From an uncultured Caulobacter sp. (GTDB lineage: Bacteria > Pseudomonadota > Alphaproteobacteria > Caulobacterales > Caulobacteraceae), in NCBI RefSeq assembly GCF_937900395.1, contig NZ_CALCDX010000240.1:5883-69882 (forward strand): a DNA stretch of 64,000 bases, given 5' to 3'. The notes under the pieces were generated by a model. The model was not told the origin of the DNA and searched no databases. It saw only the letters and a list, made by a program, of their open reading frames with translations. Shown here piece after piece: positions 8,630 through 18,197 of this stretch (position 1 is its first letter; each line of letters starts with the position of its first letter). The translations under genes and the position numbers were made by a program.

Positions 8630-9961
8630 TCAGGCCGCGATCGCCGCGGCGGCGCGGCGGCGGACGATCTCGGCGGTCTTGTCGTCGCGGGTGTAGGCGA
8701 TGAAGCTGGCGGCGACGTTCAGATAGTCCATAGCGATGGCCGGATCGCCGCCGTCGCCGGTGCGGGCCACGTGCAGGACGTCCTCGATATACGGGTCGAG
8801 ATAGGCGTTCAGCTTCTCGAGGAACTTGTTGCGGCTGCTGCCATAACCCGCCTTGTCGGCGCAGGGCCGCAGGTCGGCGATAAAGGCCAGCCCGCCTCGG
8901 GCCCGGTCCAGCATGGCCTCGTCGGGCGGGGCGACCAGCTTGGCCACGCCGCGCGCGCCCTTCTTGGCCAGCATCGAGATCGGCCGGGTCGGCAACGCCT
9001 TGCCCAGTTCACGCTCGATCTGGTCCATCCGCGTTTCGCAGGCCTTGGCCATGGTCTGCTTGAAGCGCGCCACGCGTCGGCCCCAGGGACCGTCCTTGTT
9101 GAGATCCACCGACTGCTGGAACTCGACGATCTGCAGCTGCACCTTCTGGGCGCGCAGGGCGGCCTCGCGGCCCGCCGCCTCGCCGCCGCCGAAGTCGAAG
9201 GTCTCGACATGAGCGATCGACGCTTCGATGTCGGCCAGGAAGCGCTCGCCAAGGCCCTTGACCTCGGACGAGGCCAGATAGCGATCGCTCGGCCGATCCA
9301 TCACCGCCGAGATCACGCGCAGGATGCGCCACTCGTCGGGCAGATGGGCCGACAGGATGTCCAGCAGCAGCGGCCCGGCGTCCTCGCGGATACGGCAGGC
9401 GTCGGCATAGGCCAGCCGCGCGGCGGCGGCCCGCTCGTCCGACATCCGGCTGACCCATTCCGACAGCCGAGGCAGGCAGGTGCGGACGATCGGCGCCAGC
9501 TGCAGGCACATGGCCAGCTCTTCGGGATCGCAGAGCGAGCGGACGCTGTCGAAGGCGGCGTTCTCGGGATCGCGCAGCGCCGCCGCGCCGATCTTGCACA
9601 GCTCGTCGAAGACCAGGGGGGAGCCTTGATCGAGGTCCCAGGGATTGCACTTGGCCGCCGCTTCCTGGGCCTCGCGCGGGGCGATGCCGCGCAGGGCGCG
9701 CCAGGTTCGCGCCAGCACCGGCGGGGGAAAGGCGATGGCCCCCTCCTCGCGCTTGGCGCACAGGGGGACGATCGGGGCCAACACGCTGTTACGGACGAAG
9801 CGGTTGGCGGTCTCTTCCTCGACCAGCTCGCGCACGGGCGCGAAAATGCTCTGGGCGCTGGTCCCCGCCAGGGCCAGCTCCAGGCTGCGCAGCGCCGCAT
9901 CCGGCGCGGTCTCCACCAGCGTCCGGATCAGCTGCAGTTTATGGGCGGCTATGGCGGCCAT
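8630..9961 (-). CDS. Conserved hypothetical protein, no domain recognised
   Basis: A soluble, largely alpha-helical protein of 443 residues with no signal peptide or membrane segment. I recognise no catalytic motif or known family. It is rich in charged helices, and several stretches could form coiled coils (for example KVQLQIVEFQQSVDLNKD). I chose the ATG at 9961 (MAAIAAHKLQL), eight residues inside the longest frame. Codon use matches its neighbours, so it is probably a native chromosomal gene. It is a single-gene unit flanked by a family A repeat and a short spacer. Confidence 0.7.
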   Translation of the reverse strand: MAAIAAHKLQLIRTLVETAPDAALRSLELALAGTSAQSIFAPVRELVEEETANRFVRNSVLAPIVPLCAKREEGAIAFPPPVLARTWRALRGIAPREAQEAAAKCNPWDLDQGSPLVFDELCKIGAAALRDPENAAFDSVRSLCDPEELAMCLQLAPIVRTCLPRLSEWVSRMSDERAAAARLAYADACRIREDAGPLLLDILSAHLPDEWRILRVISAVMDRPSDRYLASSEVKGLGERFLADIEASIAHVETFDFGGGEAAGREAALRAQKVQLQIVEFQQSVDLNKDGPWGRRVARFKQTMAKACETRMDQIERELGKALPTRPISMLAKKGARGVAKLVAPPDEAMLDRARGGLAFIADLRPCADKAGYGSSRNKFLEKLNAYLDPYIEDVLHVARTGDGGDPAIAMDYLNVAASFIAYTRDDKTAEIVRRRAAAAIAA

Positions 9962-10151
9962 TGTTCCCCATGTCGGTCCATGCAACCGACAGTTCCATCA
10001 ACCATGTTCGGATCGAGGTTAAGGATTTCCGAAACGCGATAAAAATCGCGTCTGGGGCCCGGACGCTCATCGCGCCGAAAGCTCAAGCTTGTAAGCGGTT
10101 TAGCCGCTGTTCGCGGGCGCGGGGCCTACCGCGACGCCGGGTCGCGATCGC

Positions 10152-11543
10152 TCAGGTTTCGGCCCGCGGCAGATCGAGCATGACCCGCAATCCGCCCAAT
10201 GGCGATTCACCAAGCTGGATAGAGCCGCCATAGGCGCGGGCCAGTTCGTCGACGATCGATAGACCCAGGCCCGAGCCGGGCGCGTTCTCGTCCAGCCTCT
10301 GGCCGCGCTTCAGCGCCTGGGCCCGCTCCTCGGGCGGCAGACCAGGACCATCATCGTCGACGGTGACGATCATCCGCGTCTCACCCGACGGCGCGGCGTC
10401 GACTCGGATCTTGCCGCGGCACCACTTGCCGGCGTTCTCCATGACGTTGCCGACCAGTTCCAAGAGGTCCTGCTTCTCGCCCTGGAAGGCCAGGTCCTCG
10501 GGGCAGCGCCAGTCGATCTCGATCCCCCGCCCATCCGCCTTGTCCTGGAAGATCCGCTCCAGGGTGACGGCCAACTCGTCCAGGATCGGCTCGACCGGCG
10601 TGCGCTCGCCGCTGGTCTGGGAGCGGGCGGCGGCGCGGGCGCGGCGCAGGTGGTGGTCGACCTGCTCGCGCATGGTCTGGGCCTGGCGCTCGACCACCTC
10701 GGCCAGCTGGCCCGGCTGTTGGTTGGCCTCGGTCAGCATCACCGAGATCGGCGTCTTCAGCGCGTGGGCCAGATTGCCGACGTGGGTCCGCTGGCGCTCG
10801 ACGACCTCTTGGTTGTGCGCCAGCAGGGCGTTGAGCTCGGTCGCCAGCGGCGACAACTCCTCGGGATATACGCCCTCGACGCGCTCGGCCTTGCCGCGCC
10901 GGACCGACGCCACCTCGCGGCGCAGGCGGAACAGCGGCTGCAGGCCAAAGCGCACCTGCACCACCATGCCCAGGATCAGGCCGCCGCCCAGGATCAGCAG
11001 GGCGAAAGCGGTGATGCGCGCGAAGCGGTCGGCGTCGGCGTCGATCGGCGAGCGGTCCTCGGCGGCCAGGAACACGACGGGGTCCGGATAGCCCGGCAGG
11101 CGCGTCAGGATGGCGGCGGCGCGCAGCGGCTTGTCCTGCGGGCCGCGCATGTCGAAGTACTGGGTCTTGCCGGGCGCGGCGTCCAGCTTGTCGATCTGGG
11201 CCGAGGACAGCATCAGGTCGCTGTCGAACAGCGAGCGCGAGCGCTCGATCGGCTTCATCGATCCGTCGGGCGACTTATCGAGAATGACCCAGTAGCGGCC
11301 GGAATAGGCGCGCGTGGCCCGGATATCGGTCAGGAACGGCGCCTTCAGCACGCCGCCCTCGACCGTCGAGCCCGCATAGAGGTCGTCGGTCAGCACCGCC
11401 AGCGACTGGTCGAACCGCCGGATGGCCGCGCCGCGGAACTGGGCGGTCAGGAACACTCCGGCGATCACCACGACCAGCAGGGTCCAGATCCCGGCGATCA
11501 GGATCAGGCGGCGGACCAGCGAACGGCGGCGCAGGTCCAACAA
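10152..11543 (-). CDS. PhoQ-like sensor histidine kinase
   Basis: A 463-residue inner-membrane kinase. Membrane helices at about 12-33 and 178-197 flank a periplasmic sensor domain. A HAMP-like linker precedes the phosphoacceptor His260 in a PhoQ-type H box (NLAHALKTPISVML, where Ala-Leu replaces the usual Asp/Glu). The ATPase domain has the motifs NVMENAGKW, DDDGPGLP and GSGLGLSIV. It lies 4 nt after the regulator at 11548 and is its obvious partner. The kinase is PhoQ-like in H box and layout, but the signal is unknown. Confidence 0.92.
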   Translation of the reverse strand: MLDLRRRSLVRRLILIAGIWTLLVVVIAGVFLTAQFRGAAIRRFDQSLAVLTDDLYAGSTVEGGVLKAPFLTDIRATRAYSGRYWVILDKSPDGSMKPIERSRSLFDSDLMLSSAQIDKLDAAPGKTQYFDMRGPQDKPLRAAAILTRLPGYPDPVVFLAAEDRSPIDADADRFARITAFALLILGGGLILGMVVQVRFGLQPLFRLRREVASVRRGKAERVEGVYPEELSPLATELNALLAHNQEVVERQRTHVGNLAHALKTPISVMLTEANQQPGQLAEVVERQAQTMREQVDHHLRRARAAARSQTSGERTPVEPILDELAVTLERIFQDKADGRGIEIDWRCPEDLAFQGEKQDLLELVGNVMENAGKWCRGKIRVDAAPSGETRMIVTVDDDGPGLPPEERAQALKRGQRLDENAPGSGLGLSIVDELARAYGGSIQLGESPLGGLRVMLDLPRAET

Positions 11544-11547
11544 AAGG

Positions 11548-12225
11548 CTAGGCCGCGTCTTCGCCGGGCAGCGGCGCCAGGCGATAGCCCAGGCCCCGGA
11601 CGGTCTCGATCCGCTCGGCGCCCAGCTTTTTACGCAGGCGGCCGATGAACACCTCGATGGTGTTGCTGTCGCGGTCGAAGTCCTGGTCGTACAGGTGCTC
11701 GACCAGCTCGGTGCGGCCGATCACCCGGCCCTGGTGCATCATCATGTAGTGCAGCAGGCGGTATTCCAGCGAGGTCAGGCGCAGCGGCTCGCCATTGACG
11801 CTGGCGCGCGCGGCGCGCGGGTCCAAGCGCAGGGCGCCGCACGACAACGACGGCGCGGCGTGGCCGGCCGAGCGGCGAAGCAGGGCGCGCAGGCGGGCCA
11901 GCAGCTCCTCGGTATGGAACGGCTTGGCCAGATAGTCGTCGGCGCCCGCGTCGAAGCCGGCGACCTTGTCGCTCCAGGCGCCGCGCGCGGTCAGGATCAG
12001 GACGGGCGTCGTGACATTGCCGCGCCGCCAGCGCTCTAGCACCGACACGCCGTCCACCTTGGGCAGGCCGAGATCGAGGATCACGGCGTCATAGGGCTCG
12101 GTCTCGCCCAGGAACTGGGCTTCCTCGCCATCGGGGGCGTGGTCGACGGCGTAGCCGGCGTCGGCCAGGGCCAGCTTCAGCTGGCGCGTCAGATCGGGAT
12201 CGTCCTCGACGAGCAGGATGCGCAT
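11548..12225 (-). CDS. PhoP-like OmpR-family response regulator
   Basis: A 225-residue DNA-binding regulator. The receiver starts MRILLVEDDPDLTRQ and has phosphoacceptor Asp51 (VILDLGLPKVDG) and the conserved Lys in YLAKPF. The C-terminal winged helix ends near residue 218. The PepSY protein gene at 12243 lies just upstream on the same strand, so the three genes look like one operon. Confidence 0.93.
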   Translation of the reverse strand: MRILLVEDDPDLTRQLKLALADAGYAVDHAPDGEEAQFLGETEPYDAVILDLGLPKVDGVSVLERWRRGNVTTPVLILTARGAWSDKVAGFDAGADDYLAKPFHTEELLARLRALLRRSAGHAAPSLSCGALRLDPRAARASVNGEPLRLTSLEYRLLHYMMMHQGRVIGRTELVEHLYDQDFDRDSNTIEVFIGRLRKKLGAERIETVRGLGYRLAPLPGEDAA

Positions 12226-12242
12226 GGGTCCTCGAAAACTCC

Positions 12243-12563
12243 TCAGCCCCCGCTGATGATCTGTCCGGTCTCGGCGTCGACGATGAAGTCGATGCGGCGG
12301 CCGTCGGCCGTGGCCCAGCGGACGCGGTAGTTGCGGCCCTCGAGGCCGGCGTCCAGCACCCGCCCCGGCACGCGGCGCGAGATCATCTCGATCACCCGCG
12401 ACAGCGGCACCAGCCGACCCGACTGCACGCCGCCCCGCGCCTCGTCCTGCTGCGCGCGCCAGTCGGCGCCCAGCGAGTCGGGCCCACGACGCTGCGCCGA
12501 CGCCGCGCCCGGAAGGGCGGCGGCCAGCGCGGCGGCGACGAGGATGACGCGGATCGTTTTCAT
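12243..12563 (-). CDS. Secreted PepSY-domain protein
   Basis: A 106-residue protein with a Sec signal peptide (about 1-23, ending AAGAASAQ-like) and one PepSY fold near residues 52-105 (YRVRWATADGRRIDFIVDAETG). PepSY proteins are thought to inhibit proteases or bind periplasmic ligands. Its position 17 nt ahead of a PhoPQ-like pair is common in Proteobacteria, where such proteins are often targets or modulators of the kinase. Confidence 0.85.
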   Translation of the reverse strand: MKTIRVILVAAALAAALPGAASAQRRGPDSLGADWRAQQDEARGGVQSGRLVPLSRVIEMISRRVPGRVLDAGLEGRNYRVRWATADGRRIDFIVDAETGQIISGG

Positions 12564-12655
12564 GCTCTCCGGTCTAACGGAACGCGGCTGAATGGAGACT
12601 GAACGCCCAGCTTATGAACGGGCTGCGTCGTTCTGTCACGGTCGGACGGCGAAGA

Positions 12656-12991
12656 TCACACACTCAGGAGCGCCTTCAGCTTCGCGCGCGCTTCGGCCAA
12701 CACTGGCGCGGGCGCTACGCCCTTGCGCGTCGCCCGGCGAGCAACCCAGTCAACGCTCTTGATCTGGTCAGCCAACACGACACTTGGGGAAGGGCCGGGC
12801 ACGACCACCTCGAAAGGATAGCCCTTCACGCGGCTAGTCATTGGGCAGCAAAGCATCATGCCCCGCTTGCCGTTGTAGGCCGAGGGCGAAAGCACCAGCG
12901 CTGGACGGTGGCCAGCCTGCTCGTGGCCTGCCTGCGGATCGAACTGCAGCCACACGATATCGCCGGCGTCGGGAACGTACCGCGCGCTCAC
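12656..12991 (-). CDS. mazF: MazF/PemK-family mRNA interferase toxin
   Basis: A 111-residue toxin of the MazF fold (CcdB/PemK superfamily), expected to cut mRNA. The family signature PDAGDIVWLQFDPQAGHEQ opens the protein, followed by RPALVLSP and the hydrophobic strand motif. It starts with GTG at 12991, overlapping the antitoxin stop codon as GTGA, so translation of toxin is coupled to that of antitoxin. MazF rather than ChpB or PemK is a naming choice. Confidence 0.92.
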   Translation of the reverse strand: MSARYVPDAGDIVWLQFDPQAGHEQAGHRPALVLSPSAYNGKRGMMLCCPMTSRVKGYPFEVVVPGPSPSVVLADQIKSVDWVARRATRKGVAPAPVLAEARAKLKALLSV

Positions 12992-13230
12992 CAGAACTCC
13001 TTGCCGACCACATCGCCAAAGTCGATGTCTTCGTGGAACGTCTCAGGCTCCATTTCGGCGAGCATGGCGTCGAGATCATACTCGGGCGCCCGGATCGGCT
13101 CGATGATAATCCGGCCGTTCTCCTCTCGCACATCGACGGCCTGGTCTATCGCGATGTCGGCGGCCGCCATCACTCGGGCCGGGATCCGGACCGAGGCGCT
13201 GTTGCCCCACTTCTTCACGATCACCTGCAT
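12988..13230 (-). CDS. mazE: MazE-family antitoxin (AbrB/SpoVT)
   Basis: An 80-residue antitoxin. The N-terminal half is an AbrB-type DNA-binding domain (MQVIVKKWGNSASVRIPA). The acidic C-terminal tail (about residues 50-80) is expected to wrap around the toxin. It is encoded first and overlaps the toxin by 4 nt. It probably represses its own promoter through the palindrome at 13282-13295. Confidence 0.93.
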   Translation of the reverse strand: MQVIVKKWGNSASVRIPARVMAAADIAIDQAVDVREENGRIIIEPIRAPEYDLDAMLAEMEPETFHEDIDFGDVVGKEFW

Positions 13231-13273
13231 GGCCGATCTCCTCGCGAACCAAGATCAGCCTACCAGCGCAATG

Positions 13274-13295
13274 TGTCAACAAATGTCGAGACATT
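13274..13295 (-). promoter_or_regulatory. mazEF promoter with operator palindrome
   Basis: On the minus strand TTGACA (13279-13274) is a good -35 box. Just upstream is the palindrome AATGTCGAGACATT (13282-13295), two 6-bp arms around 2 nt. This fits a MazE autorepression site, although only the symmetry is seen directly. Confidence 0.55.
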
Positions 13296-13319
13296 GCCGG
13301 TAGCTTTGCCGACGCCCGC

Positions 13320-14246
13320 CTACTTCCGCTTCGGCGTGTAAGGCTTCTGCTCGCGCCAGGCCTGGGCGAATTTCTCGAGGTCCTGGTCGACCGTCTCGGG
13401 CAGGGTGACGACGAGGCGCGCCAAGAGGTCGCCGCGCTTGCCCTTGGCGTCGGCGAAGCCCCGACCCTTCAGGCGCAGGGTCTGGCCGCTGTTGCTGCCC
13501 TTGGGAACGTTCAGCATCACATTGCCGTCCGGCGTGGGCGCCTCGACCTTGCCGCCCAGCACCGCGTCGGGGACCGAGATCGGCAGGTCCATGACCAGCG
13601 CCTCGCCCTCGCGGCGGTAGATCGGGTGCGGCTTGATCACCAGCTCGATCATGGCGTCGCCCGCGCCGCCGCGGCCCGGGCTGCCCTGCCCTTTCAGGCG
13701 CAGGGTCTGGCCTTCCTGGGCGCCGGCCGGGATGGTCACGTCGATCGTGCGGCCGTCCGAGAAGGCCACGCGCTTCTTGCCGCCCTTGATCGCCTCTTCC
13801 AGGTCGATCTCGAGACGCGCCTTCACGTCGGCGCCGCGCGGAGCGAAGCCGCCGGTCTGGCCGCCGCCGCCAAAGGGACCGCGACCGCCGCCGAACATGC
13901 CGCCGAACAGGTCCGACAGGTCGATCTCCGGCCCCTCGTCGACGCGGAAGCCGCCCCGGCCGAAGCCGCCGGCGTTGAACGGGCCGTTGCCGGGTTGGCC
14001 GCCGAAGCCGCGCATGGTCTCGCGGCCATCGGCGTCGATCTGGCCCAGGTCGAACTTCTTGCGTTTCTCGGCGTCGCCCAGGATGTCGAAGGCGGCGCTG
14101 ACCTGCTTGAACTTCTCCTCGGCCTTCTTGTCGCCGGGGTTCGCGTCGGGGTGATGCTGCTTGGCGAGCTTGCGGAACGCCTTGCGGATCTCGTCCGCGC
14201 TCGCGGTGCGGGAAACGCCGAGTTCCTGATAGGGGTCACGCGCCAA
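13320..14246 (-). CDS. cbpA: DnaJ-family co-chaperone, CbpA type
   Basis: A 308-residue class B J-protein. The J domain lies at residues 1-70 with the HPD motif at 32-34 that stimulates DnaK ATPase. A Gly/Phe-rich linker spans about 80-130. There is no CXXCXGXG zinc finger, so it is CbpA-like rather than DnaJ. The two C-terminal substrate-binding domains follow (KVEAPTPDGNVMLNVPKGS). It is a single-gene unit at the edge of the GTA cluster. Confidence 0.9.
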   Translation of the reverse strand: MARDPYQELGVSRTASADEIRKAFRKLAKQHHPDANPGDKKAEEKFKQVSAAFDILGDAEKRKKFDLGQIDADGRETMRGFGGQPGNGPFNAGGFGRGGFRVDEGPEIDLSDLFGGMFGGGRGPFGGGGQTGGFAPRGADVKARLEIDLEEAIKGGKKRVAFSDGRTIDVTIPAGAQEGQTLRLKGQGSPGRGGAGDAMIELVIKPHPIYRREGEALVMDLPISVPDAVLGGKVEAPTPDGNVMLNVPKGSNSGQTLRLKGRGFADAKGKRGDLLARLVVTLPETVDQDLEKFAQAWREQKPYTPKRK

Positions 14247-14348
14247 GGAAGGTCCTCATCGAGCTGGCTTAGAGCTTAGGCAAGTGGGGGTAACGCCCTC
14301 CATCTAGAACGTCCAGCGCCCCGCGCAAGACTTGATGTGGCATTTTTA

Positions 14349-17300
14349 TCACAACCCTATCGTCACTACCGCGCCCCAGCCGTAGAGCGCGTCCGCCTGA
14401 GCGATCTCCAGGCGCGCCCCGGTCGGCGGCGCGTCGCTCGCTCGCATGGCGGCGGTGTAGACAAAGACCGGCGCCGACACCTCGACTTCCCGCAGCACCG
14501 AGGCGCCGTCCAGCACGCGGACACGGTAGCGCTCGACGCCCTCGACCAGCGGGACCTCGCCCGCCCAGACATCGCCGCCGGTCCGGGCGCGGCGGATCCA
14601 AGAGAGCTGGAGGTCGCCGCCGACCATCCGCGCGCGCAGATGCGTCGGGGCCAGCGGGCGCAGCGCTCGACCGGTCCAGACCACCGTCGTCTCGGCGGCG
14701 CCCGCCGGAGGACCGCCAGCCAGAGCCGCGCGGACCTTCAGCGGAACCCCGCGCTCGAAGGCCGCGACCTCCATCGGGACCACCGCCTCGTCCAGTAGCA
14801 CGACCGCCGCGCCGGTCAGGATCGTCGTCGCGCTCGCCGCCCCGTCACGCTGACCGCGCAGCAGGCCAGAGAGCCGCCACACGTCGGGCGACAGCAGCGC
14901 CGCGTCGCGGAAGCCGATCACTTCCCAGCTTCCATCGCCGGCCATGATGGCCAGGCTGTTGCGGCCCGCCAGCATCGCGCCCAGCGAAACCGAGGACAGG
15001 CTGGTTCCCTCCATCCGCACCGTCAGGGCGCCCAGGCAATCGACGCGATGTGGCGAGGCCGGCGCGAGATCCGTCAGGGTCACGCCCAGGGTGGCTGGCT
15101 GAGTCAGGCGCGCCCTGACGCTGAGCGTGTCGAGGTCCGGGCCGGCGTGGATCTCCAGCGGACGCCAAGGCTCGCTCGCGGCGGCGACCAGCGGCCGGGC
15201 GTCGTCCGCCAGGGCGCCGTTCGACGGCAGGTCCAGCACCAACAGCGCCGCCGGCGGCGGCGGCTCGCGCGGCGGAGCCGGCGTCCAGTCGAGACCGCCG
15301 CCGACGCCTTGCCCGGCGACGACCGGGACCAGGGTCGCGTGCGGTCGCTCGTCGAGATCCAGGCGCGCCACCCGCCAGGCGCCGCCGTCGTGGGCCAGGC
15401 GGTCGCCGGGCTCCAGGCGCAGGGCCGCGGAGGGCGAGAGGTGGAGGATCCGCGAGCGCCGCGCGGCCTCGTCGGCGGCCAGCATCCGACGGGCGCAGGC
15501 TTCCGCGTCTGGCGCGGCCAGCACGATCGGCGCGTCGGCGTCTCGGGTTCCCTCGCCCTGCTCGCGGCGCACGACCACCGCCCCGACCTGGTAGTCGCGG
15601 CCGGCGTCCAGGAAGCGCAGGCGCAGGGCCTCGGCGGTGGGCTCCAGCACGCGGGTCTCGCGCTCGACAGGGCCGTCGTCGGGGCGGACCAGATCGCTTT
15701 CGGCCAGCGCGCCCGCCACGCGGCCGGACCGCGCCATCATCCGCACGTGGTCGCCGCGCTCGACGGGATCCAGGGCGAAGGCCTCCGTCAGGGGCGCGAG
15801 CGCGTCGCGCAGGCGCATGGGCCGATCGACGACGTAACCGCCCACTGAACCGCCCGCCTCGCCGGGGTCGATCGAGACGCCGGCCCGCGCGCTCAGGGCC
15901 CGGATCAGCTCCGGCAGCGGCGCGATCCCGGCGCGGCCGGTCAGCCAGTGCCCCAGGGTCCACGAGCTTCCGTCCGCCCAGACGTCCGACCGCGCCGGGA
16001 AATCCGGAAACGGCCGCGCGTCCCAGCACCAGGCGCTGGCCGCCTCGACCATCGGCCCGCCATAGACCGGCGAGACCGGATTGGCGGTCGGCTCGTCCAG
16101 CCAGGCCAGCACCGCCTCCAGGCAGCGCCGCTGGCCGAAGTCGTCGCGCTCGCCGGTCGAGTACGGCGGCAGGAAGCTCTCGGAGCTCTTCGGATCGATA
16201 AAGAGGTTCGGCGAATTGCTGCCCTTGTCGACGGCGGGACAGCCGAACTCGGTCAGGCGGATCGGCTTGGACCGCGGGACCCAGGCCGTCGGCGTCGCCG
16301 ACCGCACGCCGCCGGGGCGGTCGTGGTGAGGGTTGCTCCACCACGACTTCAGGTCCTTGGCGCGGAACATCCAGGCCTCGCCGTGGGCGCCGTCGGCGAT
16401 CGGCGTGCGGATCTGGGCGTCTCGGGCGGTCGGGCTGGCGTAGAACCAGTCGAAGTTCTCACCGCCGGTCAGGCCCGCGCGCAGATAGGCCGGGTCGTGC
16501 GGGCCCAAGAAGCCGGCGGCGGCGTCCAGATGGGTCTCGCCCTCGCGCCAGTCGGTGATCGGCGGATACCAGTCGACGCCGACGAAATCGATGTTCGGAT
16601 CGGCCCACAGGGGATCGAGATGGAACACCGCATGGCCGCTTCCGTCGGCGGGCTGATGCCCAAAGTATTCGCTCCAGTCGGCGGCGTAGCCGAGCTTGGT
16701 CGAGGCGCCCAGCACGGCGCGGACCTCCGCGGCCAGAGCCTTCAGCTTGGCGACCGCCGGATAGGCGCCGCCCGGTCCGCGCGTCGTGGTGACCCCGCGC
16801 AGCTCCGAACCGATGACAAAGCCGTCCACCCCTCCGGCTTGGGCCGCGAGGCTCGCCTGGTGCAGCACCATCCGCCGCAGCCCCCATTCGCCGTCGAAGA
16901 AGGCGTTGACCTGGGCGGTCGCCGCCGCAGTTCCATCCGCGCCCGCCTCGCAGGCGATCCGGCCTCGCCAGGGATAGGCGGGCTGGCCTGGCGGGGTGTC
17001 CATCAGGATGAACGGATAGAGCGTGACCTTCAGCCCGCGCCGCTTCAGCTCGGCGATCGCCTGCAGCACCACCGCGTCGGCCGGGGTGCCGCCATAGGCG
17101 GGCTTGCCGTCCTTCAGCGAGACCAGATGCGCGCCCGAGCGCTCCACGCCCGCCACGCTCCAGGCGATCGGCAGGGTGTCCTTGCTCGACTGCTCCACCC
17201 CCGGCCGGATCTGGCACTGGCCGCAGCGCAGGTCGGACCCGAACCAGGCCACGACCAGGGTGACGTGGTCGACGTTCGGCAGTTGCGCCTGCAACTGGTC

Positions 17301-18050
17301 TAGCGCCACGACGATATCCGCGCGGCCGTCGGCGTTATGGACGCTCTCGCTGGCTGTCCGGGTGAGACCTTCGCGGCGCAGGACCGCTTCGGTCGCATAG
17401 ACGAACTCGCCCGCGCCGGGGATCAGGCAAACGCCCTTCAGCCGCTCCTCAAGCCCCGGCGGATCGCCGGGCGTGCGCGGCCGGCGGAAGACCTCGAAAG
17501 ACAACTGGGGCGGGCGATTGCCAAACGGCTCCAGCGGCAGGTCCTCGAACACCACATAGGCCACGCCGCGATAGGCCGGCGCCTGGCCCTCGATCGCGGC
17601 GATCAGCGGATCGGGCGCCTGATCCTCGCTCCCCAGGTGGACGCGCATCGTGGCCCCGGAGAGGTCCATCACCCGTCCGTCGGCCCAGACGCGGCCGATC
17701 CCGTCGATCGGCCCTTCGGCCACGGCGACGGCGAACGAGAGGCTGTAGGCGTAGGACGTCGTCTTCTGGCCTTTTGATCCGCCGACGCGGCCCTCGACCC
17801 GCTTCTCGCGAAACCGCGCGGCCCAGATCACCTGGCCGCCGACCCGCGCCCGGCCGAACACGCACGGCAGCGCCGCGCCCTCGGCCGCGCCGGTCAGTCG
17901 CAGCTCGGGGATGCGCGGACCGATCTGGCGGGCCGGCGACAGGGCCGAGAGCGCGGCCTGGTCGACCGCCGCCCCCAGCGCCGCCCCGGCCACGGCCCCC
18001 AGCGGTCCGCCGATCGCCGCGCCGACGCTGGAGAGGATGACTTGAGCCAT
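14349..18050 (-). CDS. GTA tail protein gp15, TIM-barrel-like host interaction protein
   Basis: A protein of 1233 residues that forms the tip of the GTA tail. It begins with a Gly/Ala-rich hydrophobic segment (MAQVILSSVGAAIGGPLGAV). The GTA_TIM domain lies at about 380-760 and carries glycosidase-like motifs (VDWYPPITDW, RLTEFGCPAVDKG). Downstream is a phage tail baseplate domain. I chose the ATG at 18050, because the longer frame starts inside a family A repeat. It is the last gene of the cluster in the direction of transcription. In Rhodobacter GTA the equivalent is the 'megatron'; recognition of host surface glycans is inferred. Confidence 0.9.
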   Translation of the reverse strand: MAQVILSSVGAAIGGPLGAVAGAALGAAVDQAALSALSPARQIGPRIPELRLTGAAEGAALPCVFGRARVGGQVIWAARFREKRVEGRVGGSKGQKTTSYAYSLSFAVAVAEGPIDGIGRVWADGRVMDLSGATMRVHLGSEDQAPDPLIAAIEGQAPAYRGVAYVVFEDLPLEPFGNRPPQLSFEVFRRPRTPGDPPGLEERLKGVCLIPGAGEFVYATEAVLRREGLTRTASESVHNADGRADIVVALDQLQAQLPNVDHVTLVVAWFGSDLRCGQCQIRPGVEQSSKDTLPIAWSVAGVERSGAHLVSLKDGKPAYGGTPADAVVLQAIAELKRRGLKVTLYPFILMDTPPGQPAYPWRGRIACEAGADGTAAATAQVNAFFDGEWGLRRMVLHQASLAAQAGGVDGFVIGSELRGVTTTRGPGGAYPAVAKLKALAAEVRAVLGASTKLGYAADWSEYFGHQPADGSGHAVFHLDPLWADPNIDFVGVDWYPPITDWREGETHLDAAAGFLGPHDPAYLRAGLTGGENFDWFYASPTARDAQIRTPIADGAHGEAWMFRAKDLKSWWSNPHHDRPGGVRSATPTAWVPRSKPIRLTEFGCPAVDKGSNSPNLFIDPKSSESFLPPYSTGERDDFGQRRCLEAVLAWLDEPTANPVSPVYGGPMVEAASAWCWDARPFPDFPARSDVWADGSSWTLGHWLTGRAGIAPLPELIRALSARAGVSIDPGEAGGSVGGYVVDRPMRLRDALAPLTEAFALDPVERGDHVRMMARSGRVAGALAESDLVRPDDGPVERETRVLEPTAEALRLRFLDAGRDYQVGAVVVRREQGEGTRDADAPIVLAAPDAEACARRMLAADEAARRSRILHLSPSAALRLEPGDRLAHDGGAWRVARLDLDERPHATLVPVVAGQGVGGGLDWTPAPPREPPPPAALLVLDLPSNGALADDARPLVAAASEPWRPLEIHAGPDLDTLSVRARLTQPATLGVTLTDLAPASPHRVDCLGALTVRMEGTSLSSVSLGAMLAGRNSLAIMAGDGSWEVIGFRDAALLSPDVWRLSGLLRGQRDGAASATTILTGAAVVLLDEAVVPMEVAAFERGVPLKVRAALAGGPPAGAAETTVVWTGRALRPLAPTHLRARMVGGDLQLSWIRRARTGGDVWAGEVPLVEGVERYRVRVLDGASVLREVEVSAPVFVYTAAMRASDAPPTGARLEIAQADALYGWGAVVTIGL

Positions 18051-18062
18051 TTGAACTTTCTC

Positions 18063-18197
18063 CTCCGGCTTCCCCGGCGAATGCCGGGGCCCAGATCGAA
18101 CCCACGGACAAAGCGGGTTCTGCTCCGCCATCGGGCGCGAGCACCTCTGACTCTCAGGCTGAATCTGGGCCCCGGCGTTCGCCGGGGAGGTCGGGTG
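18063..18197. repeat. Family A palindromic repeat overlapping the gp14 gene end
   Basis: Arms CCCCGGCGAATGCCGGGGCC and GGCCCCGGCGTTCGCCGGGG are inverted copies, and CTGAATCTGGG contains GAATC, a GANTC site. The outer arm encodes the last residues and stop codon of the gp14 peptidase. Confidence 0.85.

Noticed and set aside
18051..18131. A 27-residue extension of the GTA TIM-barrel protein
   Set aside because: It reads through a family A repeat; the ATG at 18050 starts a normal family N-terminus.
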